Of a DNA stretch of 64,000 nucleotides, positions 43,959-52,724 are shown piece by piece. Position numbers and translations under genes: made by a program. The notes below the pieces were generated by a model, which was not told the DNA's origin, made no database searches, and was given only the letters and a program-made list of their open reading frames with translations. Each line of letters begins with the position of its first letter. Position 1 is the first letter of the stretch. The stretch comes from a bacterium (GTDB lineage Bacteria > Actinomycetota > Acidimicrobiia > Acidimicrobiales > Bin134), in assembly GCA_026708015.1 (NCBI GenBank), contig JAPOVT010000054.1, positions 1-64,000 of the forward strand, in the 5' to 3' direction.

Positions 43959-44913
43959 CGAGGCCAAACTGATCCGCTCCCACCAAGTTGGCGATGCGCT
44001 CGGCGTGATAGTCCAGCGAACCGAAGCACGGGGTGAGCGCCCAAGCCCGCTTGAGGTAGAGGTGGGCGTCGATCTCCCATGTGAAGCCCATGCCCCCGTG
44101 GACCTGCACGCAGTCCTTGCCGTTGTGGTCGGCGGCTTCGGCAGCCAGGATGCGGGCGCCCGACACCGCCCGGTCCTCGTCGGCAAGTTCGGGAGCGTCG
44201 AGCACGCAACTGGCGTAGTACAGAGCGGCTCGGGCCACCTCTTCGCGGCTGTACATGTCGGCGCACTTGTGCTTGACGGCCTGGAATTGGCCGATGGGCT
44301 TTCCGAACTGCTGGCGCTCCTGCGCATAGGCCACGGCCAGCTCCCGAGCGCCAGTGGCCAGGCCCACTTGGAGGGCCGAGCACAAGAACACCGCACGGTT
44401 GACCCAGCCGTAGCAGCCGCCGACCTCGTCACCCTGGGGCAGCTCGGCCACTCGGCCCACCGCGGTCAGCGGGTCCACCGACTGGGCCGGCTCGAACGAC
44501 AGCTCCGCGGCGTCCACCCGCCACACACCGTCACCGTCGAGCACCAGCAGGGCGTCGATCACGTCGGGATACTCCACCAAGGCAGGCCCTTTGGTGCGCT
44601 CGACGAGGCCGACCACAGAGTCATCCACCACCCCCGCGGCCAACAGAGTTCCCACCAGCGGCCCGGGCACCAGAGCCCGGCCGAGCTGCTCGAACACCAG
44701 CCCGGCTTCAGCCCAACCCAGTCCGACCCCGCCCTCCTCCTCGGGCACCATTAACGAGAACACCCCGGTGTCGGCCAGCTCGCCCCATAGTTGGCGGTCC
44801 ACCCCGCCGCAGTCGGCCAGACCCCGCACGGTGTCGATGTCGAAGCGGCCCTGGCACAGGTCCCGGATGCCGTCGCACAGGGCAACCTGGTCGTCGGATA
44901 GCTCGAAGTCCAT
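43942..44913 (-). CDS. Acyl-CoA dehydrogenase, small (second) subunit type
   Basis: 323 residues, shorter than the usual 380-400. MDFELSDDQVALCDGIRDLC at the start and LVFEQLGRALVPGPLVGTLL are family blocks. So are QQFGKPIGQFQAVKHKCADM and CVQVHGGMGFTWEIDAHLYL at the end. The FAD-binding GxT/S block is weak, as is usual in the partner subunit of heteromeric acyl-CoA dehydrogenases that act on steroid-derived acyl-CoAs. It lies 2 bp from the large subunit (44,916-46,109), so the two are coupled and should form an alpha2beta2 enzyme. TrmH overlaps its end. Confidence 0.88.
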   Translation of the reverse strand: MDFELSDDQVALCDGIRDLCQGRFDIDTVRGLADCGGVDRQLWGELADTGVFSLMVPEEEGGVGLGWAEAGLVFEQLGRALVPGPLVGTLLAAGVVDDSVVGLVERTKGPALVEYPDVIDALLVLDGDGVWRVDAAELSFEPAQSVDPLTAVGRVAELPQGDEVGGCYGWVNRAVFLCSALQVGLATGARELAVAYAQERQQFGKPIGQFQAVKHKCADMYSREEVARAALYYASCVLDAPELADEDRAVSGARILAAEAADHNGKDCVQVHGGMGFTWEIDAHLYLKRAWALTPCFGSLDYHAERIANLVGADQFGLGAPLD

Positions 44914-44915
44914 GC

Positions 44916-46109
44916 CTACCGCTCCTTGGGCAAGCCCAGAATGCGCTCGCCGATGATGTTTCGTTGGATCTCGGAAGTGCCAGCGGCGATCGACAGGCTG
45001 AGCACGTAGAGCCGGCTGGCCACCATGTCGCCGCCGGTCTGTTCGTCACCGCCGCCCTCGGCTAGCACCAGGGCGCCACGCTCCAGCATGCGGTGGGCCA
45101 AGTCGGCCATGCGCTTTTTAACCTCGGCGTAGTAGAGCTTGAACACCGACCCGCCGGGGCCGGGCACCCCGGTGCGCTGAGCCTGCGAAACAACCCGCTT
45201 GGTGAGCGCCCACAGGGCGTCGTATTCGGCCTGGAGATGGCCGATCTCCCGGCGAATCTCGTCGTCATCCCAGGCGGTAGACCCGTTGCGGCGGATGCCC
45301 CGAGCCAATTCGGCCATCTCGGCCAGTTGGTTCATCGTGCCCAGCAGCTCGCTGATGAAAGCGGTGCCGCGCTCGAAGCTGAACGTGACCATGGCCACCC
45401 GCCAGCCGTCGTTCTCGTCTCCCACCCGGTTCTCCACCGGGATGCGGACCTCGTCGAAGAACACCTCGCAGAATTCGCTGGAACCGGCCACGGTGGTGAT
45501 GGGCCGCACTTCGATTCCGGGCAGGTCCATGGGACAGATCAGCCAGGTGATGCCCCGGTGCTTGGGGGCCTCTTGATCGGTGCGCACCAGCAGCTCGCAG
45601 TAGTCGGCCACATGGCCGAACGACGTCCAGATCTTCTGGCCGGTCACCACGTAGTGGTCGCCGTCGTGGATGGCCCGGGTGGACAGCGAGGCCAGATCGG
45701 ACCCGGCGTTGGGCTCCGAGAACCCCTGGCACCAAACCTCCTCGCCCTTCAACATGGCGGGCAAGTGGCGGGCCTGCTGCTCGGCAGTGGCCTCCAGTAT
45801 GAGGGTGGGGCCGGCGTGGAGCTGGGCGACGAAGTTCATCCCCACGTACGGCGCGCCCATCCTGGTGGTCTCCTCCAGAAAGATCAGGTGCTCGGTGGGA
45901 GTGGAGCCCCGGCCGCCGAACTCCGACGGCCAGTTAATGCCCGCGTATCCGGCGTCGTAGAGCTTGCGCTGCCAGCCCATGTCCCATTTCCGGCGAGCGG
46001 TCCAATCATCGCGGTCGGGAGGATCACCCAGCGTGGGCAGCACTTCGCCGAGCCAGTCGCGCAGCTCGTCGCGGAACGCGATCTCTTCTGCGGAGAATCG
46101 AATATCCAT
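44916..46109 (-). CDS. Acyl-CoA dehydrogenase, large (first) subunit type
   Basis: 397 residues: FRDELRDWLGEVLPTLG, YAGINWPSEFGGRGSTPTEHL, WCQGFSEPNAGSDLASLSTR (FAD site), TGQKIWTSFGHVADYCELLV, ENDGWRVAMVTFSFERGTAF and the C-terminal AAGTSEIQRNIIGERILGLP. It catalyses alpha-beta desaturation of an acyl-CoA, with electron-transferring flavoprotein as acceptor. It pairs with the small subunit 2 bp downstream. Minus-strand TACCAT lies 8 nt before the ATG. Sequence style matches the actinobacterial steroid/side-chain FadE group, and ipd genes lie 7 kb away. Confidence 0.91.
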   Translation of the reverse strand: MDIRFSAEEIAFRDELRDWLGEVLPTLGDPPDRDDWTARRKWDMGWQRKLYDAGYAGINWPSEFGGRGSTPTEHLIFLEETTRMGAPYVGMNFVAQLHAGPTLILEATAEQQARHLPAMLKGEEVWCQGFSEPNAGSDLASLSTRAIHDGDHYVVTGQKIWTSFGHVADYCELLVRTDQEAPKHRGITWLICPMDLPGIEVRPITTVAGSSEFCEVFFDEVRIPVENRVGDENDGWRVAMVTFSFERGTAFISELLGTMNQLAEMAELARGIRRNGSTAWDDDEIRREIGHLQAEYDALWALTKRVVSQAQRTGVPGPGGSVFKLYYAEVKKRMADLAHRMLERGALVLAEGGGDEQTGGDMVASRLYVLSLSIAAGTSEIQRNIIGERILGLPKER

Positions 46110-46130
46110 CGGCTGCGATGGTACCGACCT

Positions 46131-46649
46131 TCAGAGAAGGGTCAGTAGTCGATCCATCAGGGAGTCGATCTCTTGGGCGCAGGCGATGAAGATGTCTTCA
46201 TCAAAGCCGCCGGGGTCTACCACCTCCTCGCCGTAGGGCAGCGGGGCGTCGGCCAGGTTGAGGGCGGCCACCCGCTGGGCCAAGGACTCGGGACCAGGCG
46301 GCAGCTCGTCGACGAGGCGCTTGATGGTGGCGGTGCGGGCCGCGGCCTCAGGGTGGACTCGGCGCACGTAGTCCACGTGCTCCGGGGCAAATGCCACAAT
46401 GAGATCGGCGCCTCGGGCGTCGGCGGCGGTGAGCTGGTGGCTGCGGTGGCTTCCGTCGGCCAGTCCCAAGGATTCCAGCGCCCGCCGGGTTCGCCCGCTC
46501 ATGGGCAAGCCCTCAATGCTGTGGGTGCCGGCGCCCACAAATCGCACCGCGTCGGTGCGGGCCCGTCCGATGACGGTGGCCATCACGGATCGGGCGGCGT
46601 TGCCGGTACACAGCATCACCACCACCGGCCGAGAATCAGACCCGGTCAT
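46131..46649 (-). CDS. Low-molecular-weight protein tyrosine phosphatase-like protein
   Basis: 172 residues. The N-terminal VVVMLCTGNAARSVMATVIG has the phosphatase P-loop Cys14-X5-Arg20-Ser21. The general-acid Asp is expected in VVDPGGFDEDIFIA near residue 145. ALESLGLADGSHRSHQLT is the usual substrate-side block. The enzyme would remove phosphate from tyrosine, or possibly reduce arsenate, since this fold is shared by arsenate reductases. Its ATG overlaps the thioesterase stop by 4 bp. The family's regulatory target is not evident. Confidence 0.88.
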   Translation of the reverse strand: MTGSDSRPVVVMLCTGNAARSVMATVIGRARTDAVRFVGAGTHSIEGLPMSGRTRRALESLGLADGSHRSHQLTAADARGADLIVAFAPEHVDYVRRVHPEAAARTATIKRLVDELPPGPESLAQRVAALNLADAPLPYGEEVVDPGGFDEDIFIACAQEIDSLMDRLLTLL

Positions 46650-47128
46650 GACCGCTCGGCAGCGGGACGGACGAACAGGGCCTCGGCTTCTGCGGTGAGC
46701 CGGCCATCGGCATGGCATTGGCCTGCGGCGATGACCCGCCGGCTGCGGACATTGGTCAATCGGCCGGTGAGAACCAGTTCGGCATTCAGCGGTGTCAGCG
46801 CCCGGTACCGAACGGTGAGCCGGCCCGTGAATGCTCCCTTTTGCCCGGTCAGGCGGTAGGGCAGCACCCCCAGCAGGTTGTCGAACATGGCGGCCAGGTA
46901 GCCGCCGTGGACGGCGCCGGGCGGCCCCTGATAATCCTCGCCCAAGCACACCACCGCGGTCACGGTGGGATGGCCGAAGTCGTCGGCGGCGTAGCTCACC
47001 TCCAAAGCTGGAGGAAGCAGATTGGGCCCGCCCAGTCGCCCCGATTCGCTCACGATGCTTCCCGGATCAACCAGGACGCCGGTGGACTCTTCACGCCGAT
47101 TGGGCTCGGTTCTGAGCCTCCTCGGCAA
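46646..47128 (-). CDS. PaaI-like hotdog thioesterase
   Basis: 160 residues with a hotdog fold: GPPGAVHGGYLAAMFDNLLG (the HGG catalytic helix), FTGRLTVRYRALTPLNAELV and the final GRLTAEAEALFVRPA. It would hydrolyse an acyl- or aryl-CoA thioester. It overlaps the phosphatase by 4 bp and the SRPBCC gene by 38 bp, so all three are co-transcribed. The long upstream overlap suggests the true start may be an internal codon near residue 20, but no clear ATG or GTG is visible there. Confidence 0.85.
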   Translation of the reverse strand: MPRRLRTEPNRREESTGVLVDPGSIVSESGRLGGPNLLPPALEVSYAADDFGHPTVTAVVCLGEDYQGPPGAVHGGYLAAMFDNLLGVLPYRLTGQKGAFTGRLTVRYRALTPLNAELVLTGRLTNVRSRRVIAAGQCHADGRLTAEAEALFVRPAAERS

Positions 47129-47540
47129 TACCGGCGGCGAACTTGGCCACCGCCGAGGCCATCAACTGCCGCAGTATCCCGCCAGTAAGTGGAATGACAA
47201 TTTCGAACCAGGAGTCCCAGTGCAGGTCGCAACTCGCCCCGTCTTCGCTGCCCACCAGCACCATCTCGGAGCGGTAGTTGCGTATGGGCAGCGGCGCGCT
47301 CAATAACCGGTAAGCCATGCGGTGGGGAGGGTCGAAGGCGGTGACTTCCTCGCGGGTGCTCACCGGGCCAGTACGAAACGCCCGAACCGCCCCGACGCCG
47401 TTGCGATAGGGCGATCCCTCGACCTCAAGATCAACCCGAGAACTGGGCGACCATCGAGAGTAGAGCTGGTGATCGGTCATCACCTCCCAAACGATCTCAG
47501 GCGGCGCTGAGATTGGCGTGGAAGAGGAAAAGGTCTGCAT
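47091..47540 (-). CDS. SRPBCC family protein (polyketide cyclase/START-like)
   Basis: 149 residues: FSSSTPISAPPEIVWEVMTD, YSRWSPSSRVDLEVEGSPYR, HRMAYRLLSAPLPIRNYRSE and CDLHWDSWFEIVIPLTGGILR. These show the helix-grip fold with a large hydrophobic cavity that binds lipids, polyketides or other apolar molecules. Its enzymatic status is open. It starts the thioesterase-phosphatase gene set and follows the LivG-type ATPase after 9 bp. The fold would suit a carrier of a hydrophobic acyl intermediate. Confidence 0.83.
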   Translation of the reverse strand: MQTFSSSTPISAPPEIVWEVMTDHQLYSRWSPSSRVDLEVEGSPYRNGVGAVRAFRTGPVSTREEVTAFDPPHRMAYRLLSAPLPIRNYRSEMVLVGSEDGASCDLHWDSWFEIVIPLTGGILRQLMASAVAKFAAGIAEEAQNRAQSA

Positions 47541-47549
47541 AGGCGACTG

Positions 47550-48368
47550 CTATCCCAGATAGGCGTCGCGCACAGCGGGGTTGTTGCGGACTTCCTCGGG
47601 CGAGCCCTCGCCAATGACTTGGCCCAGGTTCAACACGGTGATCAGGTCGCACTGGGCCATCACAAAGGCCACGTCGTGCTCCACCAGCAGCACCGAGCAC
47701 TGGTCTTCAGACCGGATGGTCTGGATGATCTGGCCGAGCTGTTCGGCCTCCTCGTGCTCAATGCCGGAGGTGGGCTCGTCCAGCAGCAGCAGTTTGGGAC
47801 GAGACACGATGGCCCGGCCCAGCTCCACCATGCGGGCTCGGGCGATGGGCAGCTCCCCCGCCGGGGTGTCTTTGATGTCGGTGAGGCCGCACAATTCCAG
47901 CACTTGGTCTACTCGCTCACGCCGCTTCGCCTCGATGCGTCGGCGGGCGGGAAGAGCAATCAGGTCGGCAGTGATGCCGCCCCCACCCCCTTCCCATTCC
48001 AGGGCCGACAGCACGTTGTCGGCCACCGACAGCCATCCGAAAGGCTGCTGACGCTGGAAGGTCCGGCGGATACCCCGACGGGCCCGCCAGGTAGCCGGGC
48101 GGCCGGTCATCTCCTCGCCCTCCAAGCGGATAGAGCCGGCTGCCGGGGTATTCACGCCCGTGATGCTGTCGAACAGGGTGGTCTTACCCGCGCCGTTGGG
48201 TCCAATGAGACCCCTGACCTGGCCCGACGGAACCGACATGGTCACGTTGTCCACCGCCACCACGCCGCCGAAGCGAACGGTGACCCCCTCGACGGCCAAG
48301 AGGGACTGGCCCGAACCAGCGGGACGCTCAGCCACCGCAGTGGCGCCTTCGGTGCTCACCTCCGTCAC
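47550..48368 (-). CDS. ABC transporter ATP-binding protein (LivG/branched-chain type), orphan
   Basis: About 272 residues. Walker A GLIGPNGAGKTTLFDSITGV, Q-loop and GRPATWRARRGIRRTFQRQQPFG, signature LPIARARMVELGRAIVSRP, Walker B LLLLDEPTSGIEHEE and the H-loop LLVEHDVAFVMAQ are all seen. The family signature is modified (PIARARM instead of LSGGQ), as in LivG-type ATPases. No permease, LivF or binding protein genes are nearby. The GTG at 48368 has GGAG 4 nt upstream, and GTG 48359 is an alternative. It precedes the SRPBCC gene. Confidence 0.88.
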   Translation of the reverse strand: MTEVSTEGATAVAERPAGSGQSLLAVEGVTVRFGGVVAVDNVTMSVPSGQVRGLIGPNGAGKTTLFDSITGVNTPAAGSIRLEGEEMTGRPATWRARRGIRRTFQRQQPFGWLSVADNVLSALEWEGGGGGITADLIALPARRRIEAKRRERVDQVLELCGLTDIKDTPAGELPIARARMVELGRAIVSRPKLLLLDEPTSGIEHEEAEQLGQIIQTIRSEDQCSVLLVEHDVAFVMAQCDLITVLNLGQVIGEGSPEEVRNNPAVRDAYLG

Positions 48369-48426
48369 GCTACTCCAGAGCAGACCGACACGACCGGTTG
48401 ACCTGCCGGGTGTACGGGTCAGGGAC

Positions 48427-49407
48427 TCAGATGCCCAATGCGGCGGCGATGCGGTTGCGGTGCCAGGCACCGTCTCCCCAGGCGGCCGACAGGGCCCAAC
48501 CCCGCTTCATCCAGAGGTGCAGGTCGTACTCAAAGGTATACCCGATGGCGCCGTGGCACTGGAGGGCGGTGCGAGCAGCCAAGTCCACTGCCTCGGAGGC
48601 CAAGGCCTTGGCCAGCGACACATCCCGGCTGCGGTGGGGATCGCCGGCGGCGATGCACCAGGCGGCGTGGCGGGCGGCGGGACGGGCGAACTCGATCTTG
48701 AGAGCGGTATTGGCCAGGTGGTGCTTGACCGCCTGGTAGGTACCCACCGGCTTGCCGAACTGGTAGCGCTGGGCCACGTACTCCACAGTGGCGTCCAACA
48801 GGTGCTGGGCCACGCCCACGCATTGGGCGGCGGCCGCCCCCACCGCCCGGTCGAAGGCCAGCGAGGGATCGGCGTCGAGCACCACCGCGTCGCCGTCCAC
48901 TTCAAACAGCCGCCGGGACCCGTCGATCGATCGGTGCTCGACCAACGACGCTCCGTCCACCGGCACGGCCCGAACCTGATCGCCAATGAGCAACACCAAA
49001 TCGCACGCTGCCGCCCCAACTGCGTAGCCGGCTTCGGGGCCCGCGCCCAGGGTTGCCACCCCGCCTGCGGCCCGCTCCAACCAGGCCTCGGCCACCGGTC
49101 CCCCTGCCTCGGCCAGGGTGGGGATTCCCACCGCGGTGTGCTCCAGCAGGGGCTCGGGCAACGCGGCCCGTCCCGCCTCCTCCAACAGCAGCACCAGGTC
49201 GGTCTCGTCCATGCCCAAACCGCCGGCCGACTCGGGGGCGGTCATGCCCACCACGCCCATCTCGGCCAGCGCCCCCCAAAGACCGTCGCTGCGCCCGGTG
49301 TCGTTCTCCCAGGCTGCTCTGACCACCTCGGGCAGGCACTCGTTGGCCAAGAGGTCTCGGACCGCCTCCTGGAACATGACCTGATCGTCGCTGAACGAGA
49401 AATCCAC
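48427..49407 (-). CDS. Acyl-CoA dehydrogenase, small subunit type
   Basis: About 326 residues from GTG 49407, VDFSFSDDQVMFQEAVRDLL. Blocks: VGMTAPESAGGLGMDETDLV, LLEEAGRAALPEPLLEHTAV, YQFGKPVGTYQAVKHHLANT and ALQCHGAIGYTFEYDLHLWM. It lacks the typical FAD/substrate loop residues of the large subunit and is shorter, as in the 43,942 gene. It lies 2 bp from the large-subunit gene upstream (49,410-50,552), repeating the heteromeric arrangement. Together they would desaturate a bulky acyl-CoA. Confidence 0.88.
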   Translation of the reverse strand: MDFSFSDDQVMFQEAVRDLLANECLPEVVRAAWENDTGRSDGLWGALAEMGVVGMTAPESAGGLGMDETDLVLLLEEAGRAALPEPLLEHTAVGIPTLAEAGGPVAEAWLERAAGGVATLGAGPEAGYAVGAAACDLVLLIGDQVRAVPVDGASLVEHRSIDGSRRLFEVDGDAVVLDADPSLAFDRAVGAAAAQCVGVAQHLLDATVEYVAQRYQFGKPVGTYQAVKHHLANTALKIEFARPAARHAAWCIAAGDPHRSRDVSLAKALASEAVDLAARTALQCHGAIGYTFEYDLHLWMKRGWALSAAWGDGAWHRNRIAAALGI

Positions 49408-49409
49408 GC

Positions 49410-50552
49410 CTACCGCCTCGGGAGTCCCAGAACTCGCTCGGAGATGATGTTCCTCTGGATCTCGTTGGTACCGGCGTAGATCGGGCCCGACAGCGCGAAC
49501 ACGTAGCCGTCCATCCATGAGCTGTCGGCCCGCTCCCCGTCGCGGCCCAACAGGCGCAGGGCCGTGGCGTGCAACTCCACGTCAAGCTCCGACCAGAGCA
49601 CCTTCATGAAGCTGGCCTCCGATCCGATGGGGGCGCCGCCTCGAAGGCGGGATTCGGTGGCGTAGGTCTGCCAGCGATAAGCCTGGGCCCCCATCCAGGC
49701 GCTCACCACCTGATCGCGGCGGTCCAGATCGGGTCCTCGGCTGTCGGCCAGCTCCTGGTAGAGGCCCACCAGCCGGTCGGCCGCGGCCATGAACCGGCCC
49801 GGCGCCCGCAGGTTCAGCCCCCGCTCGCTGCCGGTGGTGGCCATGGCCACCGCCCAGCCCTCACCCTCGCCACCCAGCAGATATCGCTCGTGTACCCGGG
49901 CGCCGTCGAAGAACAGCTCAGCGAAACCGGGCTCGCCGTCCAAGCGGCCGATGGCCCGAGCCTCCAGGCCCTCAGTATCGCCGGGAACCAGCAGATAGCT
50001 CAGCCCGGCGTGGCGCTCGGAGTCGGGGTCGGTGCGCACCAAACAGAAGAACCAGTCGGCGAACGCCCCCCGGGAGCACCAAGTCTTCTGGCCGTCGATA
50101 ACAAAGTGGTCGCCGTCGCGAGGGGCCTTGGTCTTGATCCCGGCGAGGTCTGACCCGGCGTCGGGCTCCGACCAGCCCTGGGCCCAGATCTCGTCGCCCC
50201 GGGCCATGGGCCGCAAGAAGCGGTCCTGCTGCTCGGGGGCGCCGAAGTCGAAGATGGTAGGAGCCAGCAGGCTCACCCCGTTGGAAGAGACCCGTCCCGG
50301 GGCGCCCGACGCCCAGTACTCCTCCTCGAAGATCAACCATTCCACCAGCGAGGCCTCCCGGCCGCCGTAGCGCTCGGGCCACGACACCACCGCCCACCCG
50401 GCGTCGAACAGGATGTGCTCCCAAGCCCGGTGCTCTTCAAAGCCGTCTGGGGTGTCCATCGACCCCAGCGGCTCGGCGGGCACATTCTCGGCCAGCCAAG
50501 TGCGGGCCTCCTCCCGGAACGCCTCCTCGGTAGACGTGAACGACAGATCCAT
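49410..50552 (-). CDS. Acyl-CoA dehydrogenase, large subunit type
   Basis: 380 residues: EEAFREEARTWLAENVPAEP, WAVVSWPERYGGREASLVEW, WAQGWSEPDAGSDLAGIKTK, IDGQKTWCSRGAFADWFFCL, GEGWAVAMATTGSERGLNLR and SGPIYAGTNEIQRNIISERV near the end. It is a FAD acyl-CoA dehydrogenase, probably working with the small subunit coded 2 bp downstream. The second such pair in 6 kb, it supports a pathway with repeated oxidation of ring- or side-chain-derived acyl-CoA. It begins after the VapC gene on the same strand, 76 bp apart. Confidence 0.91.
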   Translation of the reverse strand: MDLSFTSTEEAFREEARTWLAENVPAEPLGSMDTPDGFEEHRAWEHILFDAGWAVVSWPERYGGREASLVEWLIFEEEYWASGAPGRVSSNGVSLLAPTIFDFGAPEQQDRFLRPMARGDEIWAQGWSEPDAGSDLAGIKTKAPRDGDHFVIDGQKTWCSRGAFADWFFCLVRTDPDSERHAGLSYLLVPGDTEGLEARAIGRLDGEPGFAELFFDGARVHERYLLGGEGEGWAVAMATTGSERGLNLRAPGRFMAAADRLVGLYQELADSRGPDLDRRDQVVSAWMGAQAYRWQTYATESRLRGGAPIGSEASFMKVLWSELDVELHATALRLLGRDGERADSSWMDGYVFALSGPIYAGTNEIQRNIISERVLGLPRR

Positions 50553-50628
50553 CAGCGCAGCACTCTAGAGCCGAGAAAGAGTCACAGGCGATACTTGGGG
50601 AACATCGGAGCAAGGGGCCAAGAGAAGA

Positions 50629-51042
50629 TCAAGGGCGAGCGTCAAGGGTTTGCAGGGGACCGTTCCAGGCGAGGATGGCTCGGTCTATGGTGGCCAGTTC
50701 ACAGCCCTCGGACAGAGCGGTGGCAACGAGTAGCCGGTCGACTGGGTCGCTGGTAGGGAAGCCCTCTCCATAGAGCGAGGCAGCACGAATACCGGCTCGA
50801 ACGGCAAGGGGCGCTTCCTTGATGCCGTGGGTTGAAGCGGAAAGCCACAGGTGGGCTACGTCGATCTCTCTCGGCAGTCGTTTCTTTTGGTTCAGCACTC
50901 CGATCTCAAAGAACGAGAGCGGAGACATCGCTACCTGACCGCGGAGGTTGGCCTGGTCGATGCGTCTTGTCGCAGTCGGGGCCAAGTCTGCCTCATAACC
51001 GGCATAGAGGCGCAAGAGCACATTCGTATCCAGAAGGATCAT
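50629..51042 (-). CDS. vapC: PIN-domain toxin, VapC family
   Basis: 137 residues from ATG 51042. The acidic residues of the PIN active site are seen as Asp in LLDTNVLLRL (residue 5), Glu in SFFEIGVLNQ, Asp in SDPVDRLLVATA and Asp in LATIDRAILAW. Length and motif order are normal for an active RNase toxin. The ATG overlaps the antitoxin stop by 4 bp (ATGA), so the toxin is translated only after its partner. Next downstream are the acyl-CoA dehydrogenase genes, so the module sits inside a catabolic cluster. Confidence 0.88.
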   Translation of the reverse strand: MILLDTNVLLRLYAGYEADLAPTATRRIDQANLRGQVAMSPLSFFEIGVLNQKKRLPREIDVAHLWLSASTHGIKEAPLAVRAGIRAASLYGEGFPTSDPVDRLLVATALSEGCELATIDRAILAWNGPLQTLDARP

Positions 51043-51377
51043 TCGCCATCCGCAGTGTTGGGCGGGCCGTTCCAGGTCGCCAGCAGGTCGCTCTCCCACC
51101 CCTCAAACAGGTCTTCGGTCTTGATGTCGAACCCGGGGGGAACGCTTTGCGCTCCCTTGCCGAAACCCAACAGCGTCTCAGGGACAGTGGCCGGGGCGAG
51201 GGGAACAACTTGGACAACCGGCTCCCCATAGCGGGTGAGCACGATCGCCTCCCCTGTGTCGCGCACCCAGTCCACCATGGCGGAGAATTGGGCCCGAAAG
51301 CGGTTACCCGGAACCACTCGAGGGCCCCCCGCCTGTCCTTGTTGAACCTCGCCTGTTATTCCTTCCTGCTGGCTCAT
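51039..51377 (-). CDS. Phd/YefM-type antitoxin
   Basis: 112 residues. The N-terminal segment NRFRAQFSAMVDWVRDTGEA followed by IVLTRYGEPVVQVVPLAP is the Phd/YefM DNA-binding and dimer fold. The acidic, less ordered C-terminus (GFDIKTEDLFEGWESDLL) would wrap the VapC toxin. It overlaps vapC by 4 bp and comes first, the usual order. A pairing of Phd-fold antitoxin with PIN toxin is common in actinobacteria. The 276 bp downstream of its start hold no convincing gene. Confidence 0.83.
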   Translation of the reverse strand: MSQQEGITGEVQQGQAGGPRVVPGNRFRAQFSAMVDWVRDTGEAIVLTRYGEPVVQVVPLAPATVPETLLGFGKGAQSVPPGFDIKTEDLFEGWESDLLATWNGPPNTADGE

Positions 51378-51653
51378 CAGCTGAACACCTCGGTTCTCCT
51401 AACTCGCCCAAACCCTACATGTGTTGTACGGCTTCGTACAACAATGAGTCGGCTGAATCGACCTCATGGCAGATTGGCAGGGGCAACAGCGAGATTTTCT
51501 GCCAGCGCTCCAGAATGAAGGCGACGATCCCATACGGCCACAACCAGATCAGGCATGCCAATTTCCAAGGCACTCGCCAGGTGGCGAGAGCGCGGCCGCG
51601 GCCTGCCCGAAGCATCGACAATACAACTAGCGCTTGTGCATGACAGGTTCCTT

Positions 51654-52724
51654 CTAGGCCTGACTAGCCCCGGCCAGGCGGTCCAAGACCTGTACGGCTT
51701 CGGCGATTACTGAGTCGATGATCTCTTGGCAGCTGGGGAGGGCGTCGATGTTGCCCACCACTTGGCCGGTGGGCAGGATGCCGACCTCGGGGTGGCCGTC
51801 CACCATGGCGGCCTTGGTCATCATGGGGGCGTTGGCCGCCATGGCCATCTGGGCCCAAGTTAGGTTGAGGCTGCGGCGCATGGCCAAACCCTCCGAGAGC
51901 AGCTGGCGATAACCCGCCCCGGTGAGGGCTCGGAACCTCAGCGCGTTGCGGGCGGCCCGGAGGAACGACAGCGGTCCCGACCGCTCCAGCCGCGAGATCA
52001 CGTTGGTATTGATCACCCGCTGGGGCACGCCGTCCACCGCGGTGGTGACCACCGTGCCGGTGAGCTTGGTGTCGAGGTAGATGGCCTTCACATGGTCGGG
52101 GACGTCACTGTCGGACGACAAGAGAAAGCGGGTGCCCATGGCGATGCCGTCGGCCCCGAAGGCCAGGGCGGCGGCCAGCGAGCGGCCGTCCACCATGCCA
52201 CCGGCGGCGATAACCGGGATGTCCACGGTGTCGACCACCGCGGGCAAAAGAAGCGTGGTGGCGATGGGGCCGGTGTGGCCCCCGCCCTCTGCCCCTTGGG
52301 CGATGACTGCGTCGACGCCCCAGGCAGCCACCTTCTCGGCGTGGCGGGGGGCACCGATGGTGGGCACCACCACCACTCCGGCGTCTTTCAGCTTCTTGAC
52401 GATGGCCTCACCAGGGGCTTGGGCGAAGCTGGCCACTGGTATCCCGGCAGCAATGATGTGGTCGACCCGTTGGTCGATATCGGCGGCATCGGTGCGGAGA
52501 TTGACCCCGAAGGGACGGTCGGTGGCCCCGGCAACATCATCGATGGTCTCGACCATCTGGTCGAACGTCAACGGCGCAGCCGCGATGATGCCCAGGCCGC
52601 CGGCATTGGAGGTGGCCGCCGTCAGCCGAGCGCCTGACACCCACCCCATGCCGGTCTGCACGATGGGGTGCTCCACCCCGAACAATTCGCACACCCGAGT
52701 CTGAAGGCGGGGGTCAGCGTTCAT
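51654..52724 (-). CDS. ipdC: Nitronate monooxygenase-family flavin oxidoreductase, IpdC-like
   Basis: 356 residues. HPIVQTGMGWVSGARLTAAT, SNAGGLGIIAAA, PFGVNLRTDAADIDQRV, VIAQGAEGGGHTGPIATTLL and VIAAGGMVDGRSLAAALAFG are the FMN-binding blocks of the 2-nitropropane dioxygenase family. From memory the sequence is close to M. tuberculosis Rv3553 (IpdC), which acts after ring opening in steroid C/D-ring (HIP) degradation. It follows ipdA-ipdB in the same order as in mycobacteria. A 14-codon leader reading frame overlaps its ATG. Probably reduces a double bond in a ring-derived acyl-CoA. Confidence 0.85.
   Translation of the reverse strand: MNADPRLQTRVCELFGVEHPIVQTGMGWVSGARLTAATSNAGGLGIIAAAPLTFDQMVETIDDVAGATDRPFGVNLRTDAADIDQRVDHIIAAGIPVASFAQAPGEAIVKKLKDAGVVVVPTIGAPRHAEKVAAWGVDAVIAQGAEGGGHTGPIATTLLLPAVVDTVDIPVIAAGGMVDGRSLAAALAFGADGIAMGTRFLLSSDSDVPDHVKAIYLDTKLTGTVVTTAVDGVPQRVINTNVISRLERSGPLSFLRAARNALRFRALTGAGYRQLLSEGLAMRRSLNLTWAQMAMAANAPMMTKAAMVDGHPEVGILPTGQVVGNIDALPSCQEIIDSVIAEAVQVLDRLAGASQA

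Noticed and set aside
43959-44432. Upstream extension of the TrmH frame
   Set aside because: It overlaps the acyl-CoA dehydrogenase gene almost entirely and reads as Ser/Thr/Pro-rich shadow; the SPOUT domain starts near 43958.
48160-49479. 439-codon plus-strand frame opposite LivG and an acyl-CoA dehydrogenase
   Set aside because: Antisense shadow with low-complexity Gly/Leu/Arg translation.
51415-51621. 68-codon minus-strand frame with a hydrophobic segment (LACLIWLWPYGIVAFIL), and an opposite 74-codon frame
   Set aside because: Both are in the 276-bp gap before the Phd-VapC unit with no start-site support; either could be real, but neither can be chosen.
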